From: Colwellia sp.
GTDB lineage: Bacteria; Pseudomonadota; Gammaproteobacteria; Enterobacterales; Alteromonadaceae
Assembly (NCBI GenBank): GCA_013215385.1
Contig: JABSOY010000018.1
Span: 31,584-95,583, forward strand
Reading direction: 5' to 3'
Length of the DNA stretch: 64,000 nucleotides
Both the position numbers and the translations under genes were made by a program. A model generated the notes under the pieces. That model saw only the letters and a list, made by a program, of their open reading frames with translations, made no database searches and was not told the origin of the DNA. This document shows, piece after piece, positions 1 through 9,346 of the stretch. Each line of letters opens with the position of its first letter. Positions within the stretch are counted from its first letter, which is position 1.

Positions 1-292
1 TAAGCTCTTTTACTGTCAGCCAAGTTATTTCATCATTTTGTTGTGGTACATAACCTATTCTGGCCTTAGTTGCAGAGGTTAAAACTTTATTGTCTTCACC
101 TAATAATGAAACAGAGCCACTATCGGCGGGGTTAATATTGAGTATGGCATTAATTAATGTCGATTTACCGGCACCATTTTTACCCAATAGCCCGATAACA
201 TCGCCTTGTTTAATAGACCAGTCTAGTTCAGTGAGTACTTGCTGTTTCTTGTAACTTTTTGATAATTTTGAAATCTGAATAGTAGTGGTCAT
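1..292 (-). CDS. ABC transporter ATP-binding protein, N-terminal part (runs off the window)
   Basis: The reading frame starts with ATG at 292 and leaves the window at base 1 after 97 codons. It begins MTTTIQISKLSKSYKK and has a Walker A motif GKNGAGKS at about residues 37-44, followed by a Q-loop-like stretch (YVPQQND). This is the nucleotide-binding subunit of an exporter. An AAGGATGAG ribosome binding site overlaps the stop codon of the GntR-type gene just upstream, so the two are co-transcribed. A YtrA-type regulator followed by an ABC ATPase is the usual layout for exporters induced by cell-wall-active compounds. The permease would lie outside the window. Confidence 0.88.
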   Translation of the reverse strand, partial: MTTTIQISKLSKSYKKQQVLTELDWSIKQGDVIGLLGKNGAGKSTLINAILNINPADSGSVSLLGEDNKVLTSATKARIGYVPQQNDEITWLTVKEL

Positions 293-296
293 TTTC

Positions 297-704
297 TCAT
301 CCTTGTGAATTGATTTTATCAGGCAAATTTAGTTGTTCAGCCTTATCGGCAATCAATGTCAGTAACTCTTGTTTGTTAATACCCATTTGCACAGCATCTG
401 AAACCAACTCGGCGATCATTTTGTCTAATATCATCATTTTTTCCTTTTTAGATTTTTCTTCACTTTGATGCGCAACCATCATTCCTTTACCGCGCAGACG
501 AGTTAAATACCCACGCTCTTCTAATAATCCATACGCTTTTGATATGGTCATAGGGTTAACATCAATATTATTAGCAACTTGCCTAACAGAAGGAAGAAGC
601 GTGCCTTCAACCAGATAGCCATTAGCAATCATTCGTTCAACCTGTTCAAAAATCTGCTTATAAATAGGAATTCCTGAACTCGCTTCAATATTAAATTGGA
701 TCAT
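297..704 (-). CDS. GntR family transcriptional regulator, YtrA subfamily
   Basis: This 135-residue protein has a winged helix-turn-helix at about residues 10-78 (PIYKQIFEQV, LPSVRQVANN, NPMTISKAY, LEERGYL). Only a short helical tail of about 50 residues follows. That short tail, in place of a ligand-binding FadR or UTRA domain, marks the YtrA subfamily, which normally represses its own ABC-transporter operon. The gene is followed after 4 bases by the ABC ATPase start. A GTGTAT-N10-ATACAC inverted repeat lies about 20 bases upstream and is the probable autoregulatory operator. Assignment to the subfamily is confident; the inducer is unknown. Confidence 0.9.
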   Translation of the reverse strand: MIQFNIEASSGIPIYKQIFEQVERMIANGYLVEGTLLPSVRQVANNIDVNPMTISKAYGLLEERGYLTRLRGKGMMVAHQSEEKSKKEKMMILDKMIAELVSDAVQMGINKQELLTLIADKAEQLNLPDKINSQG

Positions 705-724
705 TGTTGATCACCTAAAACATA

Positions 725-746
725 GTGTATCAATACAATAATACAC
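725..746. promoter_or_regulatory. Probable operator of the YtrA-type regulator
   Basis: A perfect inverted repeat, GTGTAT at 725-730 and ATACAC at 741-746 with a 10-base spacer, sits just upstream of the regulator start at 704. YtrA-type proteins are known to bind long inverted repeats in their own promoters. Binding here is inferred. Confidence 0.5.
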
Positions 747-862
747 CAATACAGTTGTGGCAAGTTTAATTTTTAGCAAACAATATTTATCAGCCGTTAT
801 TATTTGAAATAAAATCGTTTTTATTAGATATTAAATGCACTTTACCTTTATGTTAGATAACT

Positions 863-2197
863 ATGTTTAAAATAATCTCTTCACCGGCATTACTTTTTTT
901 AAGCGTTTGCTTCGCTTATTCATTAATAAGTAGCGCCCATGCAAAAACACCATTAGATCTCAACGAACAAAATATAGTTAAACAAGTGGAGTTAGCTTTA
1001 CCGCAAGCACTTAAAGATATTGAGCAAGCGGTCAATATTAATAGTGGTTCAATGAATATTGCCGGTGTAAAGCAAGTTGGTTTATTGGCTAAGCAACAAC
1101 TTTCAGCAATCGGCTTTGATGTGCAATGGCTCGATGGCAGGGCTTTTAATCGTGCGGGTCATCTTTTAGCGACTCACCAAAGTAGCCAACCAAACGCCGT
1201 TAAAATTTTAATGATTGGTCATTTAGATACCGTTTTTGCTAAAAATGATAGCTTTCAAAAGTTTACATTGCTGAGTGAAACTCAAGCCGCAGGTCCAGGC
1301 GTTGCGGATATGAAAGGCGGTAATACCATTATAATATCTGCGCTGCGAGCACTAAAAAAACTTAACTTACTCGATAATGTCAGTATTAAAGTGCTGTTAA
1401 CGGGTGATGAAGAAAGCAGTGGCCGACCTTTGTCTTTATCAAAGAAAGCGATAGTCGATGGCGCTATTTGGGCTGACATAGCCCTAGGATTCGAAAATGG
1501 TGATAATAATATAAATAGCGGCATGGCAGCACGTAGAGGTTACACCGGCTGGACCTTGAACGTTGCAGGCAAACCGGCACACTCTTCGCAAATATTTAAT
1601 GAGGAAATTGGTTACGGTGCAATTTATGAAACAGCACGTATTTTAGAGGCATTTAGAGCGCAACTAGAACAAGAAGAAAACCTGACTTTTAATCCTGGTC
1701 TGATCATCGGCGGTACTAGTATAGACTTTGATCTTGCAAAGTCATCAGGTTCGGCATTTGGTAAAAGTAATGTTATTGCGCAAAAATCTAAGGTGAAAGG
1801 GGACTTAAGAGCACTTTCAAATAAGCAGTTAAAAAGCGCTCAACAAACCATGCAAAATATTGTCAAAAACAATTTAAACCACACAAAAGCCGAACTCATT
1901 TTTGAAGAGGGTTATCCACCTATGGCACTCACCCAAGGTAATTTAGACTTGTTGTCGCAATATAGCCAAGTTAGTCAAGACTTAGGATATAACGTGGTAA
2001 AAGCGGCAAACCCAAGAAAAGCAGGCGCAGCCGATATTTCATTTGCAGCTCAGCATGTTGATATGGCTCTCGACGGCTTAGGCTTAATGGGCTCTGGCGC
2101 ACATACTAAAAATGAAATTGCAGACTTAACAACGTTAAATAAAAACATCGAAAAAACGGCAATTCTAATTTATCGCTTAACTAAACAAAAGGGCTAA
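863..2197 (+). CDS. M20 family metallopeptidase (glutamate carboxypeptidase-like), secreted
   Basis: This 444-residue zinc exopeptidase has an N-terminal signal peptide that ends near SSAHA (residue 27). Metal-ligand motifs of M20 peptidases are present: GHLDT at 119-123 (H120, catalytic D122), ADMKGG at 148-153 (D149), and the catalytic pair in DEE at 182-184. An M20 dimerisation domain follows (AARRGYTG, AGKPAHSS), and the last ligand histidine is in GSGAHTKNE. Together these indicate a periplasmic carboxypeptidase of the CPG2 type that cleaves C-terminal residues such as glutamate. It is monocistronic, with its own promoter region after the divergent regulator. Exact substrate is not determinable. 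Confidence 0.9.
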   Translation: MFKIISSPALLFLSVCFAYSLISSAHAKTPLDLNEQNIVKQVELALPQALKDIEQAVNINSGSMNIAGVKQVGLLAKQQLSAIGFDVQWLDGRAFNRAGHLLATHQSSQPNAVKILMIGHLDTVFAKNDSFQKFTLLSETQAAGPGVADMKGGNTIIISALRALKKLNLLDNVSIKVLLTGDEESSGRPLSLSKKAIVDGAIWADIALGFENGDNNINSGMAARRGYTGWTLNVAGKPAHSSQIFNEEIGYGAIYETARILEAFRAQLEQEENLTFNPGLIIGGTSIDFDLAKSSGSAFGKSNVIAQKSKVKGDLRALSNKQLKSAQQTMQNIVKNNLNHTKAELIFEEGYPPMALTQGNLDLLSQYSQVSQDLGYNVVKAANPRKAGAADISFAAQHVDMALDGLGLMGSGAHTKNEIADLTTLNKNIEKTAILIYRLTKQKG

Positions 2198-2275
2198 ACT
2201 AAAAAGGTAAACATTGGATGTGGTTTGGTAAATTATCATGCAATCATTTTATTTAATGACAGGTAAGAAACCATA

Positions 2276-3058
2276 ATGTTAGCAAAAAATAAAATAAAAT
2301 CATTTTTTCGACAGTCTTTTCTACTTATTTGTATTTTGTTTACATGTTTCCAGTCAATTGCTAATGAAAATACCATGAAATATCTTATTAACGACATTAC
2401 TAAAATGTATATGTCTTCTATGGTATTTATTTTTATCAACCAGCCGTTGATTAATCAAAAGGGCGGAGATAAGGGCGATCTTTTTGGCGAACGTTTTATG
2501 CAAAATATCAAACAAACTTATCTTGCTAAATATGATGAGCAATTTCCTGCAGAAGATCATTTGGTAAAACGTGCCTTAGTGCAAGCCATGGTAGAGGTTA
2601 TGAACGATAATCAAGCACTTATTTATGATGACGAAATAGGGTTCAAAGGGATTATTCCCGCTACATTTGCGTTTCAGTTATCGGCAAAGTTGGCAACGAA
2701 AGGTGTCGGTTTAAAAATTAAATTTACCCGAACAGCAGGAAGTATTCGGAACAAGTTAAATAAGCCAGACAAATGGGAAAGTAGCATAATGTTAAAAATA
2801 ATAAAAAAACCACAAATATATTATGATGAAAATGCGCAACTTAATGGTAAACCAGCCATTCGGCAATTTACTCCCCTGCCAATGGCACCTTATTGTTTAG
2901 CATGCCACGGATCTCCAAAGAATAACCCATTGAATAAAAATAGGAAAAAGTCTGATTGGACAAATATCGATATCACAGGTTTTGAAATGGAAAATTGGAC
3001 CATGGCTGACTTTGGTGGCGGTATCAGTATTTCAATAGAAAAATCAGTATTTCAATAG
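2276..3058 (+). CDS. Periplasmic haem-binding protein, DUF3365 (Tll0287-like)
   Basis: This 260-residue protein has a signal peptide (hydrophobic residues about 12-29) and a single c-type haem motif CLACH at 207-211. The motif follows a long alpha/beta domain with FKGIIPATFAFQ and RQFTPLPMAPYC. This order, a sensor-like domain with CxxCH near the C-terminus, is typical of the DUF3365/Tll0287 family, which is proposed to sense redox state or gas ligands. Here it stands alone, without a kinase or cyclase domain. It lies 33 bases before a solute-binding-like gene. Role in the cell is unknown. Confidence 0.8.
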   Translation: MLAKNKIKSFFRQSFLLICILFTCFQSIANENTMKYLINDITKMYMSSMVFIFINQPLINQKGGDKGDLFGERFMQNIKQTYLAKYDEQFPAEDHLVKRALVQAMVEVMNDNQALIYDDEIGFKGIIPATFAFQLSAKLATKGVGLKIKFTRTAGSIRNKLNKPDKWESSIMLKIIKKPQIYYDENAQLNGKPAIRQFTPLPMAPYCLACHGSPKNNPLNKNRKKSDWTNIDITGFEMENWTMADFGGGISISIEKSVFQ

Positions 3059-3099
3059 CAAGTAAGTGTTACGAAAAATGAAGTTATGGGGTGCTTTAT

Positions 3100-3822
3100 A
3101 TGGTTAGTTTTAGAAAGGGAACAATCTGCGCAGCACTATTTTACTTTTTTTCGTTTGCAGTAACATCGCAAACTATAAAGATAGGTGTAGTCGATTACCC
3201 TCCACATATTAACTTCAATGAAGAGTTAAATAAAAGCCCGTTAATTAAATATATGAATAGCATTTTACTGCCTTTAAATTATTCATTTGAATATATTAAA
3301 TTACCGAGAGTAAGGGCTTCTGTTGAATTAGAGGAAGGTAGGATCGATATGTTGATGCCAATTCCTGTGATTAAAAAGTCAATAATAACGCTGCCTTTAC
3401 CTCTCTTTTATGCTACTCCTGGTCTTTGTTTTAAAAAAGAAAACTTCATTCCAATATTAAGTGCTACCCACAGGTTTAACAACTTAATGATAGGTTTTCC
3501 GGCAAATTCATCCCTTGTTTTTGCCCTTGAAAGCTCTAAAGCTAACTTAGTTGCTTTAATGGGAGAAAATGCGGTAAATCGAGGGATAGAGTTGACGCAA
3601 AGAGGTAGGTTTGATGCTTTTTATCATCCGAGTCCGGTACAAGTTTATCATCGAAATACAGCTAAATATAAAGAGGTAGCCTGTTCGTATTTCCATGGTT
3701 ACTCTACGCCTATATATGTCGCGGTTGCTAACCTAAAAATATTCAAGTTATTAAATTCAGCTTATCAGAAAGCTTTATCTAAACAATCATATGAGTATTA
3801 TTTTGCGAATAGAGATAACTAA
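3100..3822 (+). CDS. Periplasmic solute-binding protein (SBP_bac_3-like)
   Basis: The frame opens with GTG at 3091, but ATG at 3100 is the likelier start because it gives a clean signal peptide (hydrophobic residues about 6-22, ending near VTSQ). The mature part begins IKIGVVDYPPHINF, which resembles family 3 extracellular amino-acid-binding proteins. The motif GRIDMLMPIPV fits lobe I, and GRFDAFYHP fits the hinge region. At about 240 residues it is a normal length. No permease or ATPase gene is adjacent, so this may be an orphan receptor like others common in Alteromonadales. Ligand unknown. Confidence 0.78.
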   Translation: MVSFRKGTICAALFYFFSFAVTSQTIKIGVVDYPPHINFNEELNKSPLIKYMNSILLPLNYSFEYIKLPRVRASVELEEGRIDMLMPIPVIKKSIITLPLPLFYATPGLCFKKENFIPILSATHRFNNLMIGFPANSSLVFALESSKANLVALMGENAVNRGIELTQRGRFDAFYHPSPVQVYHRNTAKYKEVACSYFHGYSTPIYVAVANLKIFKLLNSAYQKALSKQSYEYYFANRDN

Positions 3823-3970
3823 GAACACTCTATTTAAACGAATAAATGCCTTAGTTGCATAACCGGCTAGCGGTTGATTTATTCACCGCTGTACTTCGTT
3901 GAGAATGGTCGTTGCTATTGTGAGCCAAACAGGAAAAATGCTGAGCTTGAAAAGTGGCAGCATTAACCTT

Positions 3971-5080
3971 TTAGTCGTCAACACCTTCAATTTCGCCACG
4001 CATTACCGGGTAACCTAAATTCATCCAACCAAAAACGCCTTCCCATAAAACAGCGGTACGGGTGTAACCACGATCTCTTAGTTTTTTTATTGTGTAATCA
4101 GCCGCTGCACGAGGACAAGAGCAATAGGCAATAATTTGTACATCTTTTGGAATACCGGCCACGGTTTCGTCTAGGTCGGCATAGTAGGGAAAAGGTATTG
4201 AACCTTCGATATGTGCGGTTTGCCAAACAGAAGTCACCCGGGTATCAAGCAGTACCATTTTGTTTTTTGCCAATAATGCGGCATTTAAATCTTTTGATGA
4301 TACGTACATGCCATCTTGCAAGGTGAAATTTGGATCATCACCATTTTTGTTAATAACGTATTGTTCAGGTGTTGGCAGTGCTTTAAGTATGGTCCGTTCT
4401 TCTTTCCAACCGAGTGCTTTACTACGTAAAAATGCGGTAATATTGTTGATATCCTGCGCTGACAATTTATCTTTATAGGGCTGCATTGGTGTGTCTTGTC
4501 GGCCATTTTGTATGGCATGACGAATAAACTCATCGGTGTTGTGGGCAAGTGCTGATTGATTACCTAGCGCCGGAGCTGTTACTCCTTCCCCTTCAACACC
4601 ATGACAGCTAGTACAGTTCGCTGAATAGACTTGCTCACCACGCTTAATATCACCAAGAACAGGGTTGGTCGATAGTTTTAACCTTTCTACACCAGCTTGT
4701 TCGAATAACCAGTAGGTTAAGTCCCATGTTTCATCTAAAGTCATAGGGCCGCCAACTTCATCAAGATAACCGCCCATAGCAGTGCCTTTTCTACCATAAG
4801 ACATAGGTCTTAAAATTGCGTGCGGAACACCCGATTCAAATAAACTTTTACTGCGAAGCGATGGTGCGTGATCATTAACATGGCCTTGTCGGTCTGCGCC
4901 ATGGCATAGCGAACAATATTTTTGGTAATTAGCCGAGGCAACCTTTGCTTGGTCTACTGTTAGTGTTCTTGGTGGTGGTAACGTACCTAATTCGTGGTCT
5001 TGGGATAATAAATAAAGAGGAAAAATAAAAGCTAACAAACAGCTAATAACTAATGCCTTCTGTAAAAATGATGAGATCAT
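3971..5080 (-). CDS. Di-haem cytochrome c fused to a rhodanese domain
   Basis: This 369-residue exported protein has, in order, an N-terminal signal/anchor helix (residues about 8-26), a first cytochrome c domain with CSLCH at 56-60, a second with CTSCH at 156-160, and a rhodanese-like domain at about 250-365. The rhodanese active-site loop holds C320 in AYCSCPRAA. Haem-c domains carry electrons in the periplasm, while rhodaneses transfer sulfane sulfur. The fusion suggests sulfur chemistry coupled to electron transfer, or a rhodanese fold used as a carrier. No sox or tetrathionate genes are adjacent. The gene stands alone; the function is inferred from domains only. Confidence 0.85.
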   Translation of the reverse strand: MISSFLQKALVISCLLAFIFPLYLLSQDHELGTLPPPRTLTVDQAKVASANYQKYCSLCHGADRQGHVNDHAPSLRSKSLFESGVPHAILRPMSYGRKGTAMGGYLDEVGGPMTLDETWDLTYWLFEQAGVERLKLSTNPVLGDIKRGEQVYSANCTSCHGVEGEGVTAPALGNQSALAHNTDEFIRHAIQNGRQDTPMQPYKDKLSAQDINNITAFLRSKALGWKEERTILKALPTPEQYVINKNGDDPNFTLQDGMYVSSKDLNAALLAKNKMVLLDTRVTSVWQTAHIEGSIPFPYYADLDETVAGIPKDVQIIAYCSCPRAAADYTIKKLRDRGYTRTAVLWEGVFGWMNLGYPVMRGEIEGVDD

Positions 5081-5195
5081 ATTTATGTGTTTTATAATTA
5101 AGATTTGTTAATAGATTAGCGAGCATAAAGATAAGAAGCAATGTCTACCTTCGCGGTGAAAAACTTCGTAACATCTTTTATCACAAAACATTTGA

Positions 5196-5235
5196 AATAA
5201 AAAAGGCAAACCTTAACTGGTTTGCCCTTTGTTAT
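5196..5235 (-). terminator. Rho-independent terminator of the small membrane protein gene
   Basis: GGCAAACC at 5205-5212 pairs perfectly with GGTTTGCC at 5219-5226. Read on the minus strand the hairpin is followed by TTTTTTATTT. It lies about 75 bases after the end of the gene at 5300-5551. Confidence 0.8.
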
Positions 5236-5299
5236 TACGCATCTTTAAAAAAGCTCAGATCTTATTGTTTTACTCATAAAATAAAAGCTTAAACTCGTT

Positions 5300-5551
5300 T
5301 TATCCTTCAATGAGTTTTTTTTCATCTTCATCATTAGGCTGTTTTTTTTTCTCAAAGTTATCCTCTATATAATGAAACAATGAGCCAACTACCAGAAAGT
5401 TCGTTATGCAGCCGAATATATAAGCGAATAAAAGATTACTCGCCTGATATAATACCATCACACTTAAACCTATCATCCATATTATTACTAGAAGACTTGA
5501 TGGTTTATGGGCAAATACGGGGCCGATAAAGTTTATAAATTGCTTTTTCAT
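5300..5551 (-). CDS. Small two-helix inner-membrane protein of unknown function
   Basis: This 83-residue protein has two predicted membrane helices (about residues 19-35 and 39-58) and a charged C-terminal tail rich in Lys, Glu and Asp. I do not recognise a family. A ribosome binding site-like AGGTGAAT precedes the ATG, and a strong terminator follows, so it is likely a real single-gene transcript. Confidence 0.6.
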   Translation of the reverse strand: MKKQFINFIGPVFAHKPSSLLVIIWMIGLSVMVLYQASNLLFAYIFGCITNFLVVGSLFHYIEDNFEKKKQPNDEDEKKLIEG

Positions 5552-5601
5552 TTATTCACCTTTATTTAAATGCATATCATTAAACTATTTATATAAGTAA
5601 C

Positions 5602-5960
5602 CTAATCACATATCTTATATGTAACCGTTCTAAAAGGGACGCGGTAACAAGCCCCAGTTATATATTCGAAAACTTTTGTCGTTCCAGTTGTTACTGTTTT
5701 GCAAAGTTGCAAAGTTGCAAAGTTGCAAACCGCCACCAAAATCATTACCGCCGCCATTATTACCACCAAGGTCAAAGTAATCATTAAAGCCGCCACCTAA
5801 ATTGCTATCATATTGATTCACATCCTCATTATAACACTTTTGTAGTTCGTATTTTTCTTTGTCGTAACTTACTTGACACTGTTGCTTCTGCTCATCGTTA
5901 TTAAACTTTAATTGAGGTTGTTTTTGGCAGGGGAATTTTGTTTTATATGTAAATCTATTT
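5602..5960 (-). pseudogene. Degenerate glycine/asparagine-rich protein gene with an 8-bp repeat frameshift
   Basis: Read leftwards from about 5960, one frame is open: a Cys- and Lys-rich segment (FTYKTKFPCQK, CQVSYDKEKYELQKCYNED), then a Gly/Asn-rich run (NLGGGFNDYFDLGG). No start codon or signal peptide is visible, because the frame abuts another relic at about 5960. At 5701-5729 the octamer GCAAAGTT is repeated in tandem (three copies plus a partial). Since 8 is not a multiple of 3, copy number decides which of two frames is read afterwards: one ends at 5630, the other (KVFEYITGACYRV) ends at 5602. I treat it as a 5'-truncated, broken gene. Confidence 0.5.
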
Positions 5961-6208
5961 TGCCCGATAAATTGGCGGCACTACTACTACTTGATGCGTC
6001 CCGCGCAAAACGCTATTTATCACCAGATATAAAGCCTAAGGATGATATCTCTGGAGATAAATTAGTTAACGGATAAGGAATTAACTGTCTTAAAAATACT
6101 AGCGGGCGGTTTAAGTGATATTGCTTGCGAATTATCTGTCAACATAAAAACCGTTAGCTTTCATACTAACAATATTATGAGTAAGTTAGACATTAGTGAT
6201 AGAACATG
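5960..6208 (+). pseudogene. Relic of a LuxR-type response regulator (C-terminal output domain)
   Basis: One frame gives LLDASRAKRYLSPDI, the linker that precedes the output domain in NarL/FixJ-type regulators. After a frameshift near 6060 a second frame gives LTDKELTVLKILAGG, then SVNIKTVSFHTNNIM and SKLDISDRT, a clear LuxR helix-turn-helix. It then hits TGA at 6207-6209. No receiver domain remains upstream. The fragment is non-functional and abuts the reverse-oriented relic on its left. Confidence 0.75.
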
Positions 6209-6365
6209 AACCGCCACTTTGGCTGTCTCCATGGTTAGGTAATAATTGAGTAAATATTATGTTACATGTTGTGAGTTTAATACGTTCACTAAGCCAATGT
6301 TAATGTGTATATTACGATAACTATTGAATAATAATAATCTTCAAACTTGTACATCAGGGATAATC

Positions 6366-9284
6366 ATGAGAAAGAATAACGTTACTTTAATCGCAACTTT
6401 AGTTGCCGCAGCATTAGGTGTTAGTACCCTTAGTGGTTGCAACAGCACAGAGCCTACTACTAACACTCAATCGGTATTAGCTAACTCACTATTAGCCAAC
6501 CAAACGGTAATTAAAAGTCAAAATGATCAACGTCAATACCGTTACGTAGTACTCGATAATGGCTTAAAAGTTATACTCGTTTCTGATAGCATTGCTGATA
6601 AATCTGCTGCATCAATGGATGTGCATATTGGCCATATGGCCGATCCTGAAGATCGCGAAGGTCTTGCTCATTTCTTAGAACATATGTTGTTTCTAGGCAC
6701 TGAAAAATACCCTAAAGTGGGTGAATACAATGAGTATTTAAAAGCGAATGGCGGTTGGTCAAACGCTGGTACAGGTCAAGAGCATACCAATTACTTTTTC
6801 CAAGTAAATCAAGACTCATTAGAAGAAGCTACTGACCGTTTTGCGCAATTTTTTATCTCGCCTAGTTTAGATAAGCAATACGTTGATCGTGAAAAAAATG
6901 CTGTTCACTCTGAATACAGCATGAAAATTAAAGACGATGCACGCCGTATCAGAGAAGTATTAAAAGATACGCGAAACCCTGCTCATCCATCAAGCCAATT
7001 TTCGGTCGGTAATTTAGATACCTTAGCGGATCGCGAAAATGATCTACTTATTGATGACTTAAAAGCACTTTATAAAGAGAATTATACTGCCAGTCGTATG
7101 TCACTTTCCTTAGTGGGCCGTGAAGATCTCGATACCTTAGAAAAATGGGCGCGCGAAATGTTTTCAGCCATTCCAAATAATGGTTCAAAATCTACTCCGG
7201 TAACGATGAAGCCCTATTTACCTGAGCAGTTAGGCGTACAAATTAATATAGAGCCTATGAAAGATACACGAAAGCTAACCTTGGCATTTCCTGTTACTAA
7301 GTCAACTCAGTATTTTGAAGAAAAGCCACTTCGCATTATCTCTTCATTACTAGGTCAAGAAGGCAAAGGCAGTTTATATAGCCATCTAAAAAATCAAGGG
7401 TTAATCGAATCTTTGGGTACTGGGGCTTATGGTCCTGATGATTATGACCGTTTTTCGGTAACTATTACCCTGACACCGAAAGGTTTGGAACATTATCAAC
7501 AAGTTACTGAAGCGGTATTTTCTTATTTACGACTGTTATCAGATGAGAAATACAACCAAGAGTATTTTAAAGAGCAAGCTGCTATTTCAAAAAATAGTTT
7601 TGATTTCTTAGATAAACAGGGAGCATCAAGTACGGCGAGTTATCTTTCTCGACAGTTACAGTATTTTTCACCAAAAAATATTTTAAATGAAGGTTATTTA
7701 TATGGTGATTATTCTCATCAATTAGTCACTGAATACTTGGCACAATTAACACCTGAGAATATGCGATTAGTACTAGTTGCTAAAGGCTTAACAACGGATA
7801 AAGTTCAGCCTGAATACAATACTCCATATTCAATGACTAAAATCAGTGCAGAAGATATTAGTCGCTATCAATTACCCAAAACTATTGATGCTTTTTCGCT
7901 GCCAGCAGCTAACCCGTTTATTGCTACTAACCTAACAATGAAAAAAATAGAGTCAGAGACGCACAATCCTGTGGTTGTTTTTGAAAAGTCAGGTTTTAAA
8001 TTATGGCACAAGCAAGACACTGAATTTAGAGTGCCTAAAGCAACTGTTAATGTGCAAATATACTCTGTTCAAGCAGGAAAAGACGCATTGTCTCGCGCGC
8101 AAAACTACCTTTACAGTGCGTTATTAAAAGACAGTTTAAATGAATTTGGTTATCCCGCTAAAGAAGCTGAATTATACTATAACGTTTGGTCTACCAGTGC
8201 AGGAATGGGCTTTGGCGTAAATGGCTATGACGAAAAACAAGCCATGCTTTTAAGTACCATTAATAAACGTATTCGAGGTTTGGCTATTGATGAAGCTGCT
8301 TTTAATTTACACAAAGAGCGCTTGATACGTAAATGGAACAATGCAAAATTTGATCGTCCTTACAGCCAAGCTCGTTCAGCGTTAAGTCAAATGCAGCATA
8401 CTAAAGTATATTCAGCCAAAGCATTAGCTAGCGCGCTAGCAACGGTAACAACAAAACAGTTAGCTCAATATATTAAAGATTTTCATAAAGCGATTGAAGT
8501 TGAAGTGTTAGTACACGGAAATATGCTTAAAACAGAGTCAGTTGAATTAGGTAAAACCCTTTATGCACTTAATTTAACCAATTCTACGGCTAAAGAGCGT
8601 GCTAATAAAATTGTTAAATTAAACAACACTAATCATGCATTAATTCAAGAGTTAGTGGTTGATCATAACGATTCAACCATAGTTGAAAGCTACATAAGTA
8701 ATGATGACTCATTCGCTAATAGAGCTAAGTATGGATTATTCGGTAGCATGATGAGTGCTCCTTTCTTTAAATCTATTCGTACCGATCAGCAACTTGGCTA
8801 TATCGTAAGTGGTCGAAATACTCGATTAGAAAATCTACCGGGTTTGTCATTCTTAGTTCAATCACCTAAAGCTGGACCTATTGAATTAAAACGCCGTATC
8901 GATCAATTCATGACTGACTTTAAAGGTACTTTGAATGAGATGACCGCGGAAAAATTTAATGAATACAAACAAGGGCTCATTAAAGATTTGCAAGCTAAAG
9001 ATAAAAACTTAAGTGAGCGTACCCGTAATTACTGGTCAGAAATTAATAACAAGGCGTTTGAGTTTAATACCAATGACACCATTGTTACAGAGATTGAAAA
9101 ATTAACCCAAAGCGATATGGAAACGTTTTTCACTTCAATAATAGAAAAAACTCAACCCATAATTGTGAGAAGTTTTGGTACTGCCCATCAAGGTGATGAC
9201 GATTACAAAGCAGCCTTGCAAGACAAGAGTATTTGTCGCACAGAGCAGTGTTTTACGAATAAACTGAATAATGTTGTTAGATAA
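6366..9284 (+). CDS. M16 family metallopeptidase (insulinase/pitrilysin-like lipoprotein)
   Basis: The frame extends upstream to a TTG at 6324, but ATG at 6366 has a good AGGGA ribosome binding site and starts a lipoprotein signal peptide with lipobox LSGC (Cys25), so I place the start there (972 residues). The inverted zinc motif HFLEH is at about 102-106 (HxxEH), and the glutamate ligand lies about 75 residues later (AVHSEYSM). Length and the repeated M16 halves match protease III/insulinase, which degrades medium-sized peptides in the periplasm. A bidirectional terminator follows at 9347-9377. Confident family call; substrates unknown. Confidence 0.93.
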   Translation: MRKNNVTLIATLVAAALGVSTLSGCNSTEPTTNTQSVLANSLLANQTVIKSQNDQRQYRYVVLDNGLKVILVSDSIADKSAASMDVHIGHMADPEDREGLAHFLEHMLFLGTEKYPKVGEYNEYLKANGGWSNAGTGQEHTNYFFQVNQDSLEEATDRFAQFFISPSLDKQYVDREKNAVHSEYSMKIKDDARRIREVLKDTRNPAHPSSQFSVGNLDTLADRENDLLIDDLKALYKENYTASRMSLSLVGREDLDTLEKWAREMFSAIPNNGSKSTPVTMKPYLPEQLGVQINIEPMKDTRKLTLAFPVTKSTQYFEEKPLRIISSLLGQEGKGSLYSHLKNQGLIESLGTGAYGPDDYDRFSVTITLTPKGLEHYQQVTEAVFSYLRLLSDEKYNQEYFKEQAAISKNSFDFLDKQGASSTASYLSRQLQYFSPKNILNEGYLYGDYSHQLVTEYLAQLTPENMRLVLVAKGLTTDKVQPEYNTPYSMTKISAEDISRYQLPKTIDAFSLPAANPFIATNLTMKKIESETHNPVVVFEKSGFKLWHKQDTEFRVPKATVNVQIYSVQAGKDALSRAQNYLYSALLKDSLNEFGYPAKEAELYYNVWSTSAGMGFGVNGYDEKQAMLLSTINKRIRGLAIDEAAFNLHKERLIRKWNNAKFDRPYSQARSALSQMQHTKVYSAKALASALATVTTKQLAQYIKDFHKAIEVEVLVHGNMLKTESVELGKTLYALNLTNSTAKERANKIVKLNNTNHALIQELVVDHNDSTIVESYISNDDSFANRAKYGLFGSMMSAPFFKSIRTDQQLGYIVSGRNTRLENLPGLSFLVQSPKAGPIELKRRIDQFMTDFKGTLNEMTAEKFNEYKQGLIKDLQAKDKNLSERTRNYWSEINNKAFEFNTNDTIVTEIEKLTQSDMETFFTSIIEKTQPIIVRSFGTAHQGDDDYKAALQDKSICRTEQCFTNKLNNVVR

Positions 9285-9346
9285 CTTTTTAATAATTATT
9301 GAATAATAAAGTGAATACTAAAGTATTTTAACTTCATTACTTGATC

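Noticed and set aside
5700..5730. CRISPR-like direct repeats
   Set aside because: The unit is only 8 bases and contiguous, with no spacers and no cas genes; a simple tandem repeat.
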